NCBI GenBank assembly: GCA_977017575.1
Contig: CDRNVI010000002.1
Location: 124,001 to 188,000, forward strand
Direction: 5' to 3'
Length of the DNA: 64,000 bases
Source of the DNA: Paramoeba atlantica
Lineage: Eukaryota > Discosea
How positions within the stretch are numbered: the stretch's first letter is position 1; the number at the start of each line of letters is the position of its first letter. A model generated the notes under the pieces. The model worked only from the letters and a program-made list of their open reading frames with translations. It was not told the DNA's origin and searched no databases. The translations under genes were made by a program, and so were the position numbers. Shown here one piece after another: positions 19,315-28,369 of the stretch.

Positions 19315-20831
19315 CAGGGGGGATCACCAATATCGGGACACCCGACATTTTTGTGCCATGTGTCCGTTTCACCTGATTTTTGTTGCAAAAGAGAGATCTC
19401 GACGCGAATATAATCGGAACGACATTTTGCGCCTATTTAAACGCACCTAAAAAGTAGGGTATGCACGACAAAAACGATTTTTTTCAAAATTTGCACATTT
19501 GAAAATGTGGATTAAAATGTCTTAAAAAGCATTGAAAAAGTTATTTAGTATGAAATAACCCCTCCGTTACACTTTCGTAACTCTTCTAACCGTTTTGGGA
19601 GGCTCTTCAGGGTCTTCTCTAGGATATCCCGCTTTTCGGGTAGGAGATATTCAATAGCCTTGGGTATACAGGGGTGTAAATTTGGGTATAGGGGGGGTCT
19701 AAAATTTATAAAAATTGGCCAATTTCGGAAAATAATAGCGCATTCGAGAGCTCTCGAACAGGGCTCATGAACGTAACATGACCGAACTAGGCACAAGGGG
19801 GTATTACCCCCTAGACAAATGCTACTTGCAACTAAACCCCCAAATGCTATTTGCAACTTTCTAAAGCAATAGCAAATATCAAAAAATATATATTAATAAT
19901 TGCCATTATCGTCGTTTTATCTCAATTACAATACGGCATCGCTTTCGAAAGCTCTGCATGGCATTTTCAGGGGCCTTGAAACGATACTTCGATCGCAATG
20001 ATCAAATCTGCGCGATTCCGAGGGGCTCAACCATTTTTGAAGTCGCCCACTATGGAAAATAAATTTTTAGAGCGAAAAAGATTGTGTTGTTTCGTAATCG
20101 GCAACAAGAACCATGCACCAGCTTGCTTTTACGTGCCCAGGCGAAGAATAAGCCCTTTCGTAGTCTTTGTGTTCGGGTGATGGCCCACAGCCCCGTCTTT
20201 GTAGCATGAATCAGGGGAGAAATCAGAAAACCTGTGAAAAATGCAAGATTTTGTCTCCCAAAAAAATGAGTTTTTTATGTGCACTTGAAAATCTAATTAA
20301 CGCAGATGCCGTACATGCACGTTCATGAGCCCTGTTCGAGGGCTCTCGAATGCGCCACTATTTTCCAAAATAGGCCAAGTTTTACAAATTTTAGACCCCC
20401 CCCACATCCAAATTTACACCCCTTTATAACACTGCTCTTTCCGCAATCCATCATACATGCTGTTTCCCTCATAGACTTGCCTTGATGCACTTCGTGCGCG
20501 CTCACAATCCGTGTGCCGTAGGATGCATGCTCGGGGGATACATGACGGAAGTTTAATCTATGTCATTTTCTCATTTGGAACTTAATAAAAGAGAATTGTA
20601 TCCTTTAATGGACAATTTTAACGGGATTTGCACAATTTTTACATAAATTTGCATATTTTTTGGAGATTTGTTTTATTTTTTTTATACCATTTTTTACAAG
20701 TGCGTTTAAATAGGCGCAAAATGTCGTTCCGATCATATTCGCGTCGAGATCTCTCTTTTGCAACAAAAATCAGGTGAAACAGACCCACGGCCCAAAAATG
20801 GGAGGTGTCCCGATATTGGTGATCCCCCCTG
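19315..20831. mobile_element. TIR element with 132-bp ends and TA target site
   Basis: A 1517-bp element with 132-bp terminal inverted repeats (19315-19446 and 20700-20831) that start CAGGGGGGATCACC. TA flanks both ends (19313-19314, 20832-20833). Its interior is mostly taken up by another element (19669-20424). I find no transposase frame, so it is non-autonomous. It belongs to the same CAGGGG superfamily as its neighbour but has a different repeat sequence. Confidence 0.8.
19669..20424. mobile_element. TIR element nested inside the 19315-20831 element
   Basis: A 756-bp element with 106-bp inverted repeats (19669-19774, 20319-20424) starting CAGGGGTGTAAATT, flanked by TA. Part of the repeat, containing TTGGCCAATTT and CGAGAGCTCTCG, is shared with the element at 18165. 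The last base of the right end differs from the left. There is no coding capacity. Its position shows it inserted after the host element. Confidence 0.8.
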
Positions 20832-20833
20832 TA

Positions 20834-20904
20834 TATTTATAGTATTTGAAAAAAAATATAGTACTATTATAGTACTATAAATAGTACTATATAATAGTAC
20901 TATT
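20834..20904. repeat. AT-rich tandem palindromes (TAGTACTAT)
   Basis: Several copies of ATAGTACTAT, itself a palindrome, occur next to the right end of the 19315-20831 element, and again near 21140-21165. They would form cruciforms or hairpins. They may be short repeats within the outer relic. Confidence 0.5.
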
Positions 20905-20929
20905 TTGATGCTCTTTTTTAGCACGAATG

Positions 20930-21092
20930 GCACCAAGTACAAAATCAATTTATGACAGGCGTAATCAAGTTTCTTATGTTTCGCGGCAGAAAACTTAGTT
21001 TTCAGTTTTGTGATTGTGCTTCTTCCACCAAAGGAGAAAAAAGAAGCTACAAGGACTCTCTTTTGAGGGAAAAACTCATCCAAACCCGCCAA
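20930..21092 (-). pseudogene. fragment resembling the middle of a Tc1/mariner transposase
   Basis: The minus strand reads VLVASFFSFGGRSTITKL and continues to KLILYLVPF. The spacing matches the VMVWGCFS...G...L..I....Y...L...L.P region around the second catalytic Asp of Tc1/mariner transposases, though the Asp itself is not evident. There is no intact gene around it. It gives the outer relic (18140-21192) a likely family. Weak, by eye only. Confidence 0.3.
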
Positions 21093-21192
21093 AAATCCTT
21101 CAAAAAATTATAATTTTTTATATATAGTATTTGAAAAATTATAATACTATATAGTACTATAATTATCGATTTTGTAAATTTTCAGACCCCTG

Positions 21193-21622
21193 GTTAAAAG
21201 TGTGCTTCAACGGGGGGGGGGGTCTGAATCACGACACAATAAAAAAAATCTGCGCCTCAACTCCATGTGCGCTTTAACGGGGGTCTGATCAGGTGCGCTT
21301 AAGGGGAGGGGGACAAAAATTTACATAAATTGTGCATTCAGACTGAATCACTGCTTGTTTGTCAAGTTAATGTATAAGGTCTTACACCGGAAGTAGATTT
21401 ACCAAATCATTATCATTTTTCCTTGGATTAAATTTCTGCTTCGAAGTCTGTGTGTTCTACAAAGTTTGTACAAAGTTGGGCTGACATTGAGAACAGCGCC
21501 GTCTCACAGCAACAACCGACACCGTGACCCGTAGCCCCTCAATTTAAAATTACTAGTAGTAAGTAAATTAAAAGTAATTAATAATGTTTACTACTAATTA
21601 GTAATAATACTAGCGGAACGAA
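21193..21622. other. spacer with G-run repeats next to an LRR gene
   Basis: Around 21199-21305 the pattern GTGxGCTTxAACGGGGG followed by GTCTGA appears two to three times in imperfect form, an echo of the CAGGGGTCTGA ends of the outer relic. The rest is AT-rich, including TAGTAG/TAATTA repeats at 21550-21612. No gene seen. Confidence 0.4.
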
Positions 21623-22588
21623 CTAATACCTTTGGTCTGCAAGTGCGCCACTCTCCACATCAATACGAGTCTCTTGAATATAACCTGACGCTTGGGCCTC
21701 ATGACCCAATACTTTAATTTGTGTATTCCTGACAAACATTCCTCGAGGAAGAATTTCAATCTCACCCTGCATAGCCACATTATCAGATAAATTGTAGTAA
21801 TTTATTTCAGGCAGTCGTGTCAGATCGGGGCTGCCACTGAATGCATTGCCGCTAATGTCCAATGATTCAAGCGTTCTTGGAAGTTTGCTGAAGCATAAGT
21901 CACCTGAAAACTTATTCATGCTTAAACTCAGTGCTTTAATACTCGTAGGAAGCTGCGTTAAATCTATGGACCCCGAAAGGCTATTCGAGTCAAGGGACAG
22001 CCGTTCAAGATGTGTAGGAAGCATTGCCAGACATACTTCTCCCGTAAATTGATTGCTCGACAAATTTGTCGATAATAGAGCTCTGGGAAGTGATGCCAAG
22101 TCTAGTGCCCCGAAAAACTTGTTCCGGTTAAGATTAAAGTATTCCAATGTAATTGGTAAAACATGGAGCAACGCAGGACCTGAAAATTTATTTACTTCTA
22201 CACAAAAACTGGAAAGCGTGTGCGGCAAATGTCTGAGGTTTAACTCCCCGTGAAGACCTTGAGCCCACCATCTAATCTCTTTTACAACGCCTTGCGCGTC
22301 ACATTTTACACCAAACCAGTTACAGATTCCCGTTTTTGAATTCCAAGATTTGTGGGGATTTTCTACCTTTGCGACAAGTCGTAAAAGTACGTGTTCCGGT
22401 GGAAGTACCATACTATTGACTTTTGCACCAACTGTTCTGGTACTGTAGTTTTGCTGTGAGGCACGGTTGCCAAACATACCCACTTTGAAAGCAGCGCTCA
22501 GACTTGATTTCTTTCCTTGTTTCTTCGGAATGTCGGCCAGGCGAATACCGGTGCTTGAAGAAAAGCATTGAACCGCAAAAAAACTCAT
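21623..22588 (-). CDS. leucine-rich-repeat protein with plant-like cap
   Basis: A 321-residue product starting at an ATG at 22588. After about 80 residues without clear motif comes an LRRNT_2-like cap (C89 and C96 in GICNWFGVKC), followed by about eight LRR units with the consensus LPxxLxxLxLSxNxFSG (residues 105-285). It has no acidic GETE tail and no transmembrane segment. It is related in sequence to the 22797 gene next to it and to the 14747 gene. Placement beside the transposon block suggests family expansion by local duplication. Likely a binding scaffold; partner unknown. Confidence 0.83.
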   Translation of the reverse strand: MSFFAVQCFSSSTGIRLADIPKKQGKKSSLSAAFKVGMFGNRASQQNYSTRTVGAKVNSMVLPPEHVLLRLVAKVENPHKSWNSKTGICNWFGVKCDAQGVVKEIRWWAQGLHGELNLRHLPHTLSSFCVEVNKFSGPALLHVLPITLEYFNLNRNKFFGALDLASLPRALLSTNLSSNQFTGEVCLAMLPTHLERLSLDSNSLSGSIDLTQLPTSIKALSLSMNKFSGDLCFSKLPRTLESLDISGNAFSGSPDLTRLPEINYYNLSDNVAMQGEIEILPRGMFVRNTQIKVLGHEAQASGYIQETRIDVESGALADQRY

Positions 22589-22796
22589 TCCACTTGTATC
22601 GTTGTAAAGAAAAGTCGTTGTTTAGAAAAAGTGTTCACATGTGCACTACCATATGCATAGCGCTTTACCAAGGTTCAACTGATTCCAAAGTATTCACTGT
22701 ACAATTTTCCAAAGTATTCACTGTAATGTAATTTCTTTTCATTCTTCATCATTTACAAATAGGGATCTTTGCCCCTCCACGTTTAACTTTGATCAT

Positions 22797-23615
22797 TCAC
22801 ATAAATAGAAATCTTTGTCCCTCCACGTGTATTTTTTCGGGAATTGGTGTGGGAGTAAAACTTTCGAGACAATTATGAGCCAAATTTACTGTAACATGTT
22901 CCGGAACTACTGAAAAATCAGCCCGTCCTGTTAAACTGTTCCATTGGAGCTCAATGTTTTGCACGGACATAGGAATATCTTGTAAAATGAGATCTCCGTT
23001 CATTCGGTTGTGGTTTAGCACGATAAACCGAAGTAATGGCGGAAGTGAGCATAATTTCAGGTCGCCAGTAAATAGGTTGTATGAGGCCCGAAGATTGGTG
23101 AGTGTTTGGGGGAGATTATTTAACTTGATATTTCCCGCAAAACTGTTCAATGAAATGTCAAGTTTTTTTAATGTTGGCGGCAAGACGCTGAAATTGAAAG
23201 GTCCGTGGAAGCCATTTTCCGCAAGTTCCATGATTCGTAGATCCTTCGGAAGCTCTTCACAAGGAAATAGGCCCGTAAATTTATTGTGTGCGAGGGCAAG
23301 TACTTCCAATTGACGAGGGAGCTGTCCGACGGAAACTTCGCCATGCAAGCGGTTGTTCATAATCGAGAACTGTACTAGACTAGTGGGGAGGTACTGCCAC
23401 TGTATTGTTCCAGAAATATGAAAATGATTCCAAGTGATACTTTCTACATTTTGTTGTGAATTGCACCTTACTCCGGGCCACTTGGATATAGGGTTCTGGG
23501 ATTCCCACTCTTTTCTTCTCATGTTTAGTTGTGCAACCACTCTTTCCATGTCATATTCCGCGGGTAATTGTGATCCGCGTAAGCGCAGTCGTCGCGAAAC
23601 ATCTGCGCATTTCAT
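22797..23615 (-). CDS. short leucine-rich-repeat protein
   Basis: A 272-residue product starting at the ATG at 23615; the frame extends three codons upstream without an ATG. It has the same cap as its neighbours, but the first cap Cys is replaced by Ser (NPISKWPGVRC, C51 left unpaired). About eight LRR units follow (residues 65-245). It lies 208 bp from the 21623 gene, so the two are probably tandem duplicates that have diverged. Loss of the cap disulfide fits an intracellular location. Confidence 0.82.
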   Translation of the reverse strand: MKCADVSRRLRLRGSQLPAEYDMERVVAQLNMRRKEWESQNPISKWPGVRCNSQQNVESITWNHFHISGTIQWQYLPTSLVQFSIMNNRLHGEVSVGQLPRQLEVLALAHNKFTGLFPCEELPKDLRIMELAENGFHGPFNFSVLPPTLKKLDISLNSFAGNIKLNNLPQTLTNLRASYNLFTGDLKLCSLPPLLRFIVLNHNRMNGDLILQDIPMSVQNIELQWNSLTGRADFSVVPEHVTVNLAHNCLESFTPTPIPEKIHVEGQRFLFM

Positions 23616-23990
23616 ATTGATCAATTATGTGATGGAAACCAATATAATAATAGGGATAACATAACTGTAGAATAATGACGCCATGTTTCTTAAGCAAATG
23701 AAACACTTTCTTATGTCGTCAATTACGTTCGAATTCTTTTATGTGTGTCAAGTAATAAATGAAACAAAGGTTTAGTACTTTCATGCTTTGAAGCTAAAAT
23801 TTTTATCATACAATAGTTTTATAGTAAGACCTCTTAGTTCCTTAAAAAACATTGATCATAACATACGAATATTTATAGCGAATGCTAACAAACGAGTGCT
23901 CAGTGCTGAGAACAGACTAGTAGTAAAATACAAAGATATTTATTCATTAAGATAAAGATAATAAAAGCGCGCACGAGTTTTACAAGTAGC
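23616..23990. other. AT-rich spacer
   Basis: Between the LRR gene and the next TIR element. No gene or repeat recognised. Confidence 0.4.
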
Positions 23991-24628
23991 TTTTTTGAGG
24001 TTCACCGGCACTATAAATGTAGGTTGAAAACAAGTAAAATTTGTTTGAACAATCATGCCCAAAAGTACTCAAGAAAAAGTTTTTGATCTTTCGTTGATCT
24101 CTTTTCTTATTTATTTTTTTAGCTTACTTACCAGACCACACGTTTTTTCGATCAGATGTGCCTCCTAACTCTAATGGTAAGACCCCAAAAAACGTCCGAA
24201 ATATGGGGAAAATACGAAATATGGGGAGAATCGGGTATTTGTACCAAAAGTTGGATTATTCTGGATCGTTTCGCAATTTTTTGCTTTTTAGTCTCTTCAT
24301 TAAATGCGGAAGCAGTTCTCAACGCGAAGGGGGCAGCCGTGGTGGCTTCCAAGAGGGTTCAAACTGGATGGGAGTGTCTGGGAGCGCCTGGGAGCGCACC
24401 TTATCCTTTTTACAGGTCACCAATACCAAGTAGACGAATGTAATAGACCAATGTAGTATGTCCTGGGCGGTCCATTGAGTATTCCAAGCATTGAAATATA
24501 AGTTGGAACGTCATGAGTATGAGTGGAAACGTTTTAAAAAGTCACGTAAAAGTTTTTTCGAGCGGAAAAAAATCATCAGAAAAAAATGGATTTTAACCTA
24601 CATTTATAATGCCGGTTACCCCCTTTTT
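23991..24628. mobile_element. TIR element, about 0.64 kb
   Basis: Inverted ends of about 35-40 bp: ACCGGCACTATAAATGTAGG from 24005 on the left and the complementary CCTACATTTATAATGCCGGT ending at 24618 on the right, about 90% alike. The interior has short open frames without homology. The ends are unrelated to the CAGGGG group, so it is a second family of non-autonomous elements. Target duplication unclear. Confidence 0.6.
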
Positions 24629-24766
24629 TTATTTCAAAACAATTGACGGCAATAAATCTCCGTCATAGTTTCTCCGTTAGTACGAGGTTCGCGTTTCACC
24701 TTTGAGCCACATGTGTAAACACACGTGGTGATGCTTACGAATTATGTGGACAGGCATTAATTCATA

Positions 24767-25812
24767 TTAAACCCCGTTCCGGGTTAATGTACCTCTAGCT
24801 CGCTATTGTACCGGGGGGGGGGGTGCAATAAGTGGGAACGCTTGGTTTTATTGTACCCCCCTGCGTAAAAGAGGGCCCTTTTTTGCCTTTCTACCGATTT
24901 CTTTTCAAAATTGGTTACAAATTTACCATTTTTACCAACGAAGGCATGTTTTTTTGCCAACCTTTTTTTTGCACTAGTTTCGTTATTTTTCGGAATTTTT
25001 ATTGTGCCTGTAGCTAGGTATTGTAGCTAGTTATAGAGAGAGATACTACTCCCTCGCTACCATAGGTTAATTCGTCGTGCCCGATTTGTGGCCCGATTTC
25101 GTGCCCAATATCGTTTGAGGTGTGTTTTCGAAAAAAATGTTTACAAAGACGTATGAATCGAATTGAGTGACAAGATCACTAGTTTTTCAACAATTCCGAT
25201 GGGTACCCCCTGCCCCCCTCCCCACCAGGGTGATCGTAGTAAATTTTGAAACTTTGAAAAAAGAACTGAAAAAGTATGGGTGAAATAAAAAAAAATATAT
25301 TTTTCCCAAATCAACTCCTAGACCGTTTTTTGAGAGTTTGGGGCCTGATACCCCGTATACGCTTTGGTTTCATTCGATATTTCTCCACCTTGTGCTGGTA
25401 ATACACCTACAAAGGTCAAGCGTTACCTGGAAGTGTGTGACACGCAAGGCCGTAGAGGAATGAGGAGGCGCAAGGCAAAAAGGGAGAAGGCGGAGCCTTC
25501 TGTCTTTTTGCCACGGCGACGACGACTTCCTCACGTGGGAAGGTGTAAAGCGCCCTACGCAGCATGTTCCCATGGTTATGTAACCCAGGCTAAAGTGGAC
25601 GAGGGAGATACTAAAGGTACCTTTTGAAATCCACCACAAAACTGGAACGGTATCTCCCGGTTTGTAGAGCATTCTGATGTGACAAAAGGGTCCGTAACTG
25701 GAGATACCGTTCCAGTTTTGTGGTGGATTTCAAAAGGTACCTTTAGTATCTCCCTCGTCCACTTTAGCCTGGGTTGTACCGGGGGAGTACATTAACCCGG
25801 ACGGGGGTTTAA
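24767..25812. mobile_element. TIR element with TTAA at both ends and an internal 76-bp hairpin
   Basis: The left end reads TTAAACCCCGTTCCGGGTTA and the right end is its imperfect inverse, ending CGGGGGTTTAA. The TTAA at each edge fits the target site of piggyBac-type transposons. An adjoining CCGGGGG run is also inverted. No transposase frame is evident. Part of the end sequence recurs as a small hairpin at 31698-31765. Family assignment rests only on the TTAA and is tentative. Confidence 0.55.
25582..25775. repeat. perfect 76-bp inverted repeat with 42-bp loop
   Basis: Bases 25582-25657 and 25700-25775 are exact reverse complements over 76 bp. The right arm abuts the GTACCGGGGG motif of the element end. 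Perfect identity means the arms are recent or kept identical by conversion. A transcript would fold into a long double-stranded hairpin. Confidence 0.92.
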
Positions 25813-25967
25813 TGCATGGTGAGAGTGACAGGTGCATGTCAGAGCCTGCTCTTTCGAATTTCAGCATACTTGCTAAAATCTTAAAAAGTCTACGAAAATA
25901 TTGTGTATTAGGACGCGGGGGGATCAGGGTCCATATTAAAGGGGGTCACAGTGTGTATCACTGCGCT

Positions 25968-26876
25968 TTATATACACTTTAAATAGTAATATCCACCCCT
26001 CTCACGTAAAAGGGGGGAATTCCGAAGGTACTCGGCGACTGATCTCCTCTGTTGAAACAGACCAGACAGAAGTTCCATTAAAACGAGAATACTGCTGTCG
26101 TATTGCCCACCTCTGTAGTCGGGAACCATTACACAACGTTTTCGGTCTTTAGATAGGACGCTGTGCTCATTGTTTTCTATTAAAAGCACGTGCTGGAGAT
26201 CTCGACCTAGCCGAGTCAGTGGTTTTCGCCCAGCATCTGTGTACCACCTTCGGTCTCGGTAAATAACATGATCTATGACCGGCCTGGAAGACGCCTCCAG
26301 AGATTTTATTCCATGCACAAAACCAGACGCGTAGCAACGCATGCCACACGTCCATATTACATTTTCTGATACTCCATGGAGCAAGCGAAGAAGCGGATCA
26401 AGATGGGGCCGAGCCTCGAAACAGATTCCGTCCGGGTCACGCGCGAACGCGAGTGTCTCATCTAAATCAAACACGACGGTGTATGGAGTCTGGGGCCACG
26501 CGTGTGTTTGTAGTAAGGTAGTGGTTTCTTTGGCCACTATTTTTCGTCCTTGGCGCTTCCCTCTTACAGCATCATCAACGAACAAGACGGGTGAGCTCAA
26601 ATATTTCCTTCTCTTTCGAGGAAGCAGAGGGCGTAGCGCATGAGATATTGATGCCTTTGATCGGCTCCGTACGAGGTCGAAATTATGTTTTACATTCAAA
26701 ATTTCACTGCTTTTAGATGAATCCCTCTTCGTAACATGCAGTGCCGTAAAGGAAGGAACAAGACGTCCTGAGTTGTTCAATACTGTACTGTTCGGAGAAT
26801 CAATAGTACCTTTGCCGAAATGTGGACTTGTGTTTTGTTCCGAATCACTATTCGGAGAAGCGCATACCACGCTCAT
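25968..26876 (-). CDS. FCP1/SCP-like HAD phosphatase
   Basis: A 302-residue product starting at the ATG at 26876 (the frame runs three codons further upstream from a TTG). Residues 131-280 form an FCP1 homology domain: VVFDLDETL with nucleophile D137 and acid D139, then NVIWTCGMRCYASGF, and a DYRGGQYDSSILVL segment near the C-terminus. The family removes phosphate from Ser/Thr, for example on the RNA polymerase II CTD or on mitochondrial TIM50-like scaffolds. No BRCT domain and no transmembrane segment are present. The basic cluster PRKRRK near residue 87 suggests nuclear location. The substrate is unknown. Confidence 0.85.
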   Translation of the reverse strand: MSVVCASPNSDSEQNTSPHFGKGTIDSPNSTVLNNSGRLVPSFTALHVTKRDSSKSSEILNVKHNFDLVRSRSKASISHALRPLLPRKRRKYLSSPVLFVDDAVRGKRQGRKIVAKETTTLLQTHAWPQTPYTVVFDLDETLAFARDPDGICFEARPHLDPLLRLLHGVSENVIWTCGMRCYASGFVHGIKSLEASSRPVIDHVIYRDRRWYTDAGRKPLTRLGRDLQHVLLIENNEHSVLSKDRKRCVMVPDYRGGQYDSSILVLMELLSGLFQQRRSVAEYLRNSPLLRERGGYYYLKCI

Positions 26877-27058
26877 AATTCTCAATAATCTTATGATTAC
26901 GTAATTATATCAATTAATGTACGAAATTTACGCAAGCGTGTACGAACATACGAAAGCATATACGGCACATGACATGAACTGCAGTAATAACTACTGTAAG
27001 AACGAATAACCAAATAAGACGTATCCTTAATAGAGCTTTTTGTGTACCTTTATGCATA

Positions 27059-27793
27059 TCAACAAATTAATATTTGATCGTTCTCAATATTGTTATAGTT
27101 GGCGCTTGCAGAGTCTTCGTTATCATCGTCCTTGTGTTGCGTATGAGTGTTCTGCATGGGACTGTTTACCGCAATGGCCGAATTCCGAAGTGCAGGCCAC
27201 AATGGAGCGTTAGACAACGCATGTAATCGGGAGCTCTTGGTTTCACCAATGCCAGGAATCAATGCTAATTCTTCGCGAGAGGATGTGAGCACAGACGCAA
27301 GATTTCCACCGGACTGTACAAGAGCCTTGGAATCTTTAACTGTGATCAGGCCTCGTATGCGGGGGATCAGGGTAGAGGCCTGTGTGTTGGCGTTACCCTT
27401 TAGAATATCGGGATCAACACTTTGAGCTCTCACGAGTGAAGTAAGATATTTTGCTGCTTCTCGGACGGAGTAACAACACAGAAGAGTAAAACCGGACTGT
27501 AAGCACAACAGATTCACCTCCTGCATTAACTTCTCATTTTCGGGAATATCTGCATAGCAAAGACAGATACAGCAACGAAAAGTGGATTTAGAACCGAACG
27601 GACGCATCCGACTCAGCAAATACGTATCGTGAGAGAGAAGATAGCGCAATTGAATATATAGAACAACTATCTCGTTTCCATATTGGTAATCTGCAATCGT
27701 ATTCCCAAAACTCCACGGAAAACGGGAGGGCAGATGCTTGAGTAAACTGTTACCCCGTTGGCACGAATTTACTACCATAGAGAGACTGGTCAT
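27059..27793 (-). CDS. ERCC1: DNA repair protein ERCC1/Rad10
   Basis: A 244-residue product matching ERCC1 through both domains. The central domain begins LLKHLPSRFPWSFGNTIADY (compare VPWEFGDVIPDY in human), continues with LYIQLRYLLSHDTYLLSRM and CLCYADIPEN, and is followed by the C-terminal helix-hairpin-helix pair with SREELALIPGIGETKSSRL. ERCC1 is the non-catalytic partner of XPF; the dimer cuts 5' of lesions in nucleotide excision repair and in crosslink repair. Length is shorter than human (297) because the N-terminal tail is reduced and a Ser/Asn-rich acidic tail ends the protein. ATG start at 27793. Confidence 0.95.
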   Translation of the reverse strand: MTSLSMVVNSCQRGNSLLKHLPSRFPWSFGNTIADYQYGNEIVVLYIQLRYLLSHDTYLLSRMRPFGSKSTFRCCICLCYADIPENEKLMQEVNLLCLQSGFTLLCCYSVREAAKYLTSLVRAQSVDPDILKGNANTQASTLIPRIRGLITVKDSKALVQSGGNLASVLTSSREELALIPGIGETKSSRLHALSNAPLWPALRNSAIAVNSPMQNTHTQHKDDDNEDSASANYNNIENDQILIC

Positions 27794-28369
27794 TCAATGT
27801 GAATGCTATCAGGAGCAGTAGCACAGAATCTAGTTGTCGGTAAAAAAAAAGATGGTTGCGCAAGTTGTCTGACTCATTTCCCAGATTTAAGTCGACGTAA
27901 TCAACGAGATACTAGCATGCCAGTTCATAAAGTGAGTGAAGACATTCTAGCGACGATATTGTAGGAAGATAGGAAGTGGTATTTAAAAAATGTTCAAAAA
28001 TAGTGTTAACTCGTAAGTCCGCTCCATTGAAGCTTGCATTATTAAAGATAAATGCAAGTAACTGTTTCGAAAGTTTAGGAAACATTCAGAAGAGTGGAAA
28101 ACTTTAGAGCAGGGTAACAGTTAAGTACATAAAGATCAGAAAGTCGTATTTCCCAGGTACCAGAGGCCTTTTACATGTTACGCGGTTCGTTATTTTCTAA
28201 CGATAATTTTGATTGATCGTTTCAAAATGTGTTCAGTCCGGATAGTGCCGTCTTTCTCGTACAAATCCATTGTAACTTTTAGACTTTGAAACTACGTTCT
28301 CGACTAAGTTTTTATACTATATGTGGACCCCTCAGCATGACAATACCACGATTGAGCAATTACAAATCA
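27794..28369. other. intergenic spacer
   Basis: AT-rich, about 575 bp. No RNA gene, repeat or supported ORF. Confidence 0.45.

Larger units (their letters stand above)
18140..21192. mobile_element. outer DNA-transposon relic carrying nested insertions
   Basis: CAGGGGTCTGAAAAT at 18140 and its inverse at 21178-21192 bracket the whole nested block. The CAGGGG start is shared with the elements inside. Between 20930 and 21092 the minus strand encodes a stretch resembling the middle of a Tc1/mariner transposase. I read this as an old element into which the elements starting at 18165 and 19315 later inserted. Flanking TA duplications are not clear, so the outer boundary is less certain than those of the inner elements. 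Confidence 0.4.
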
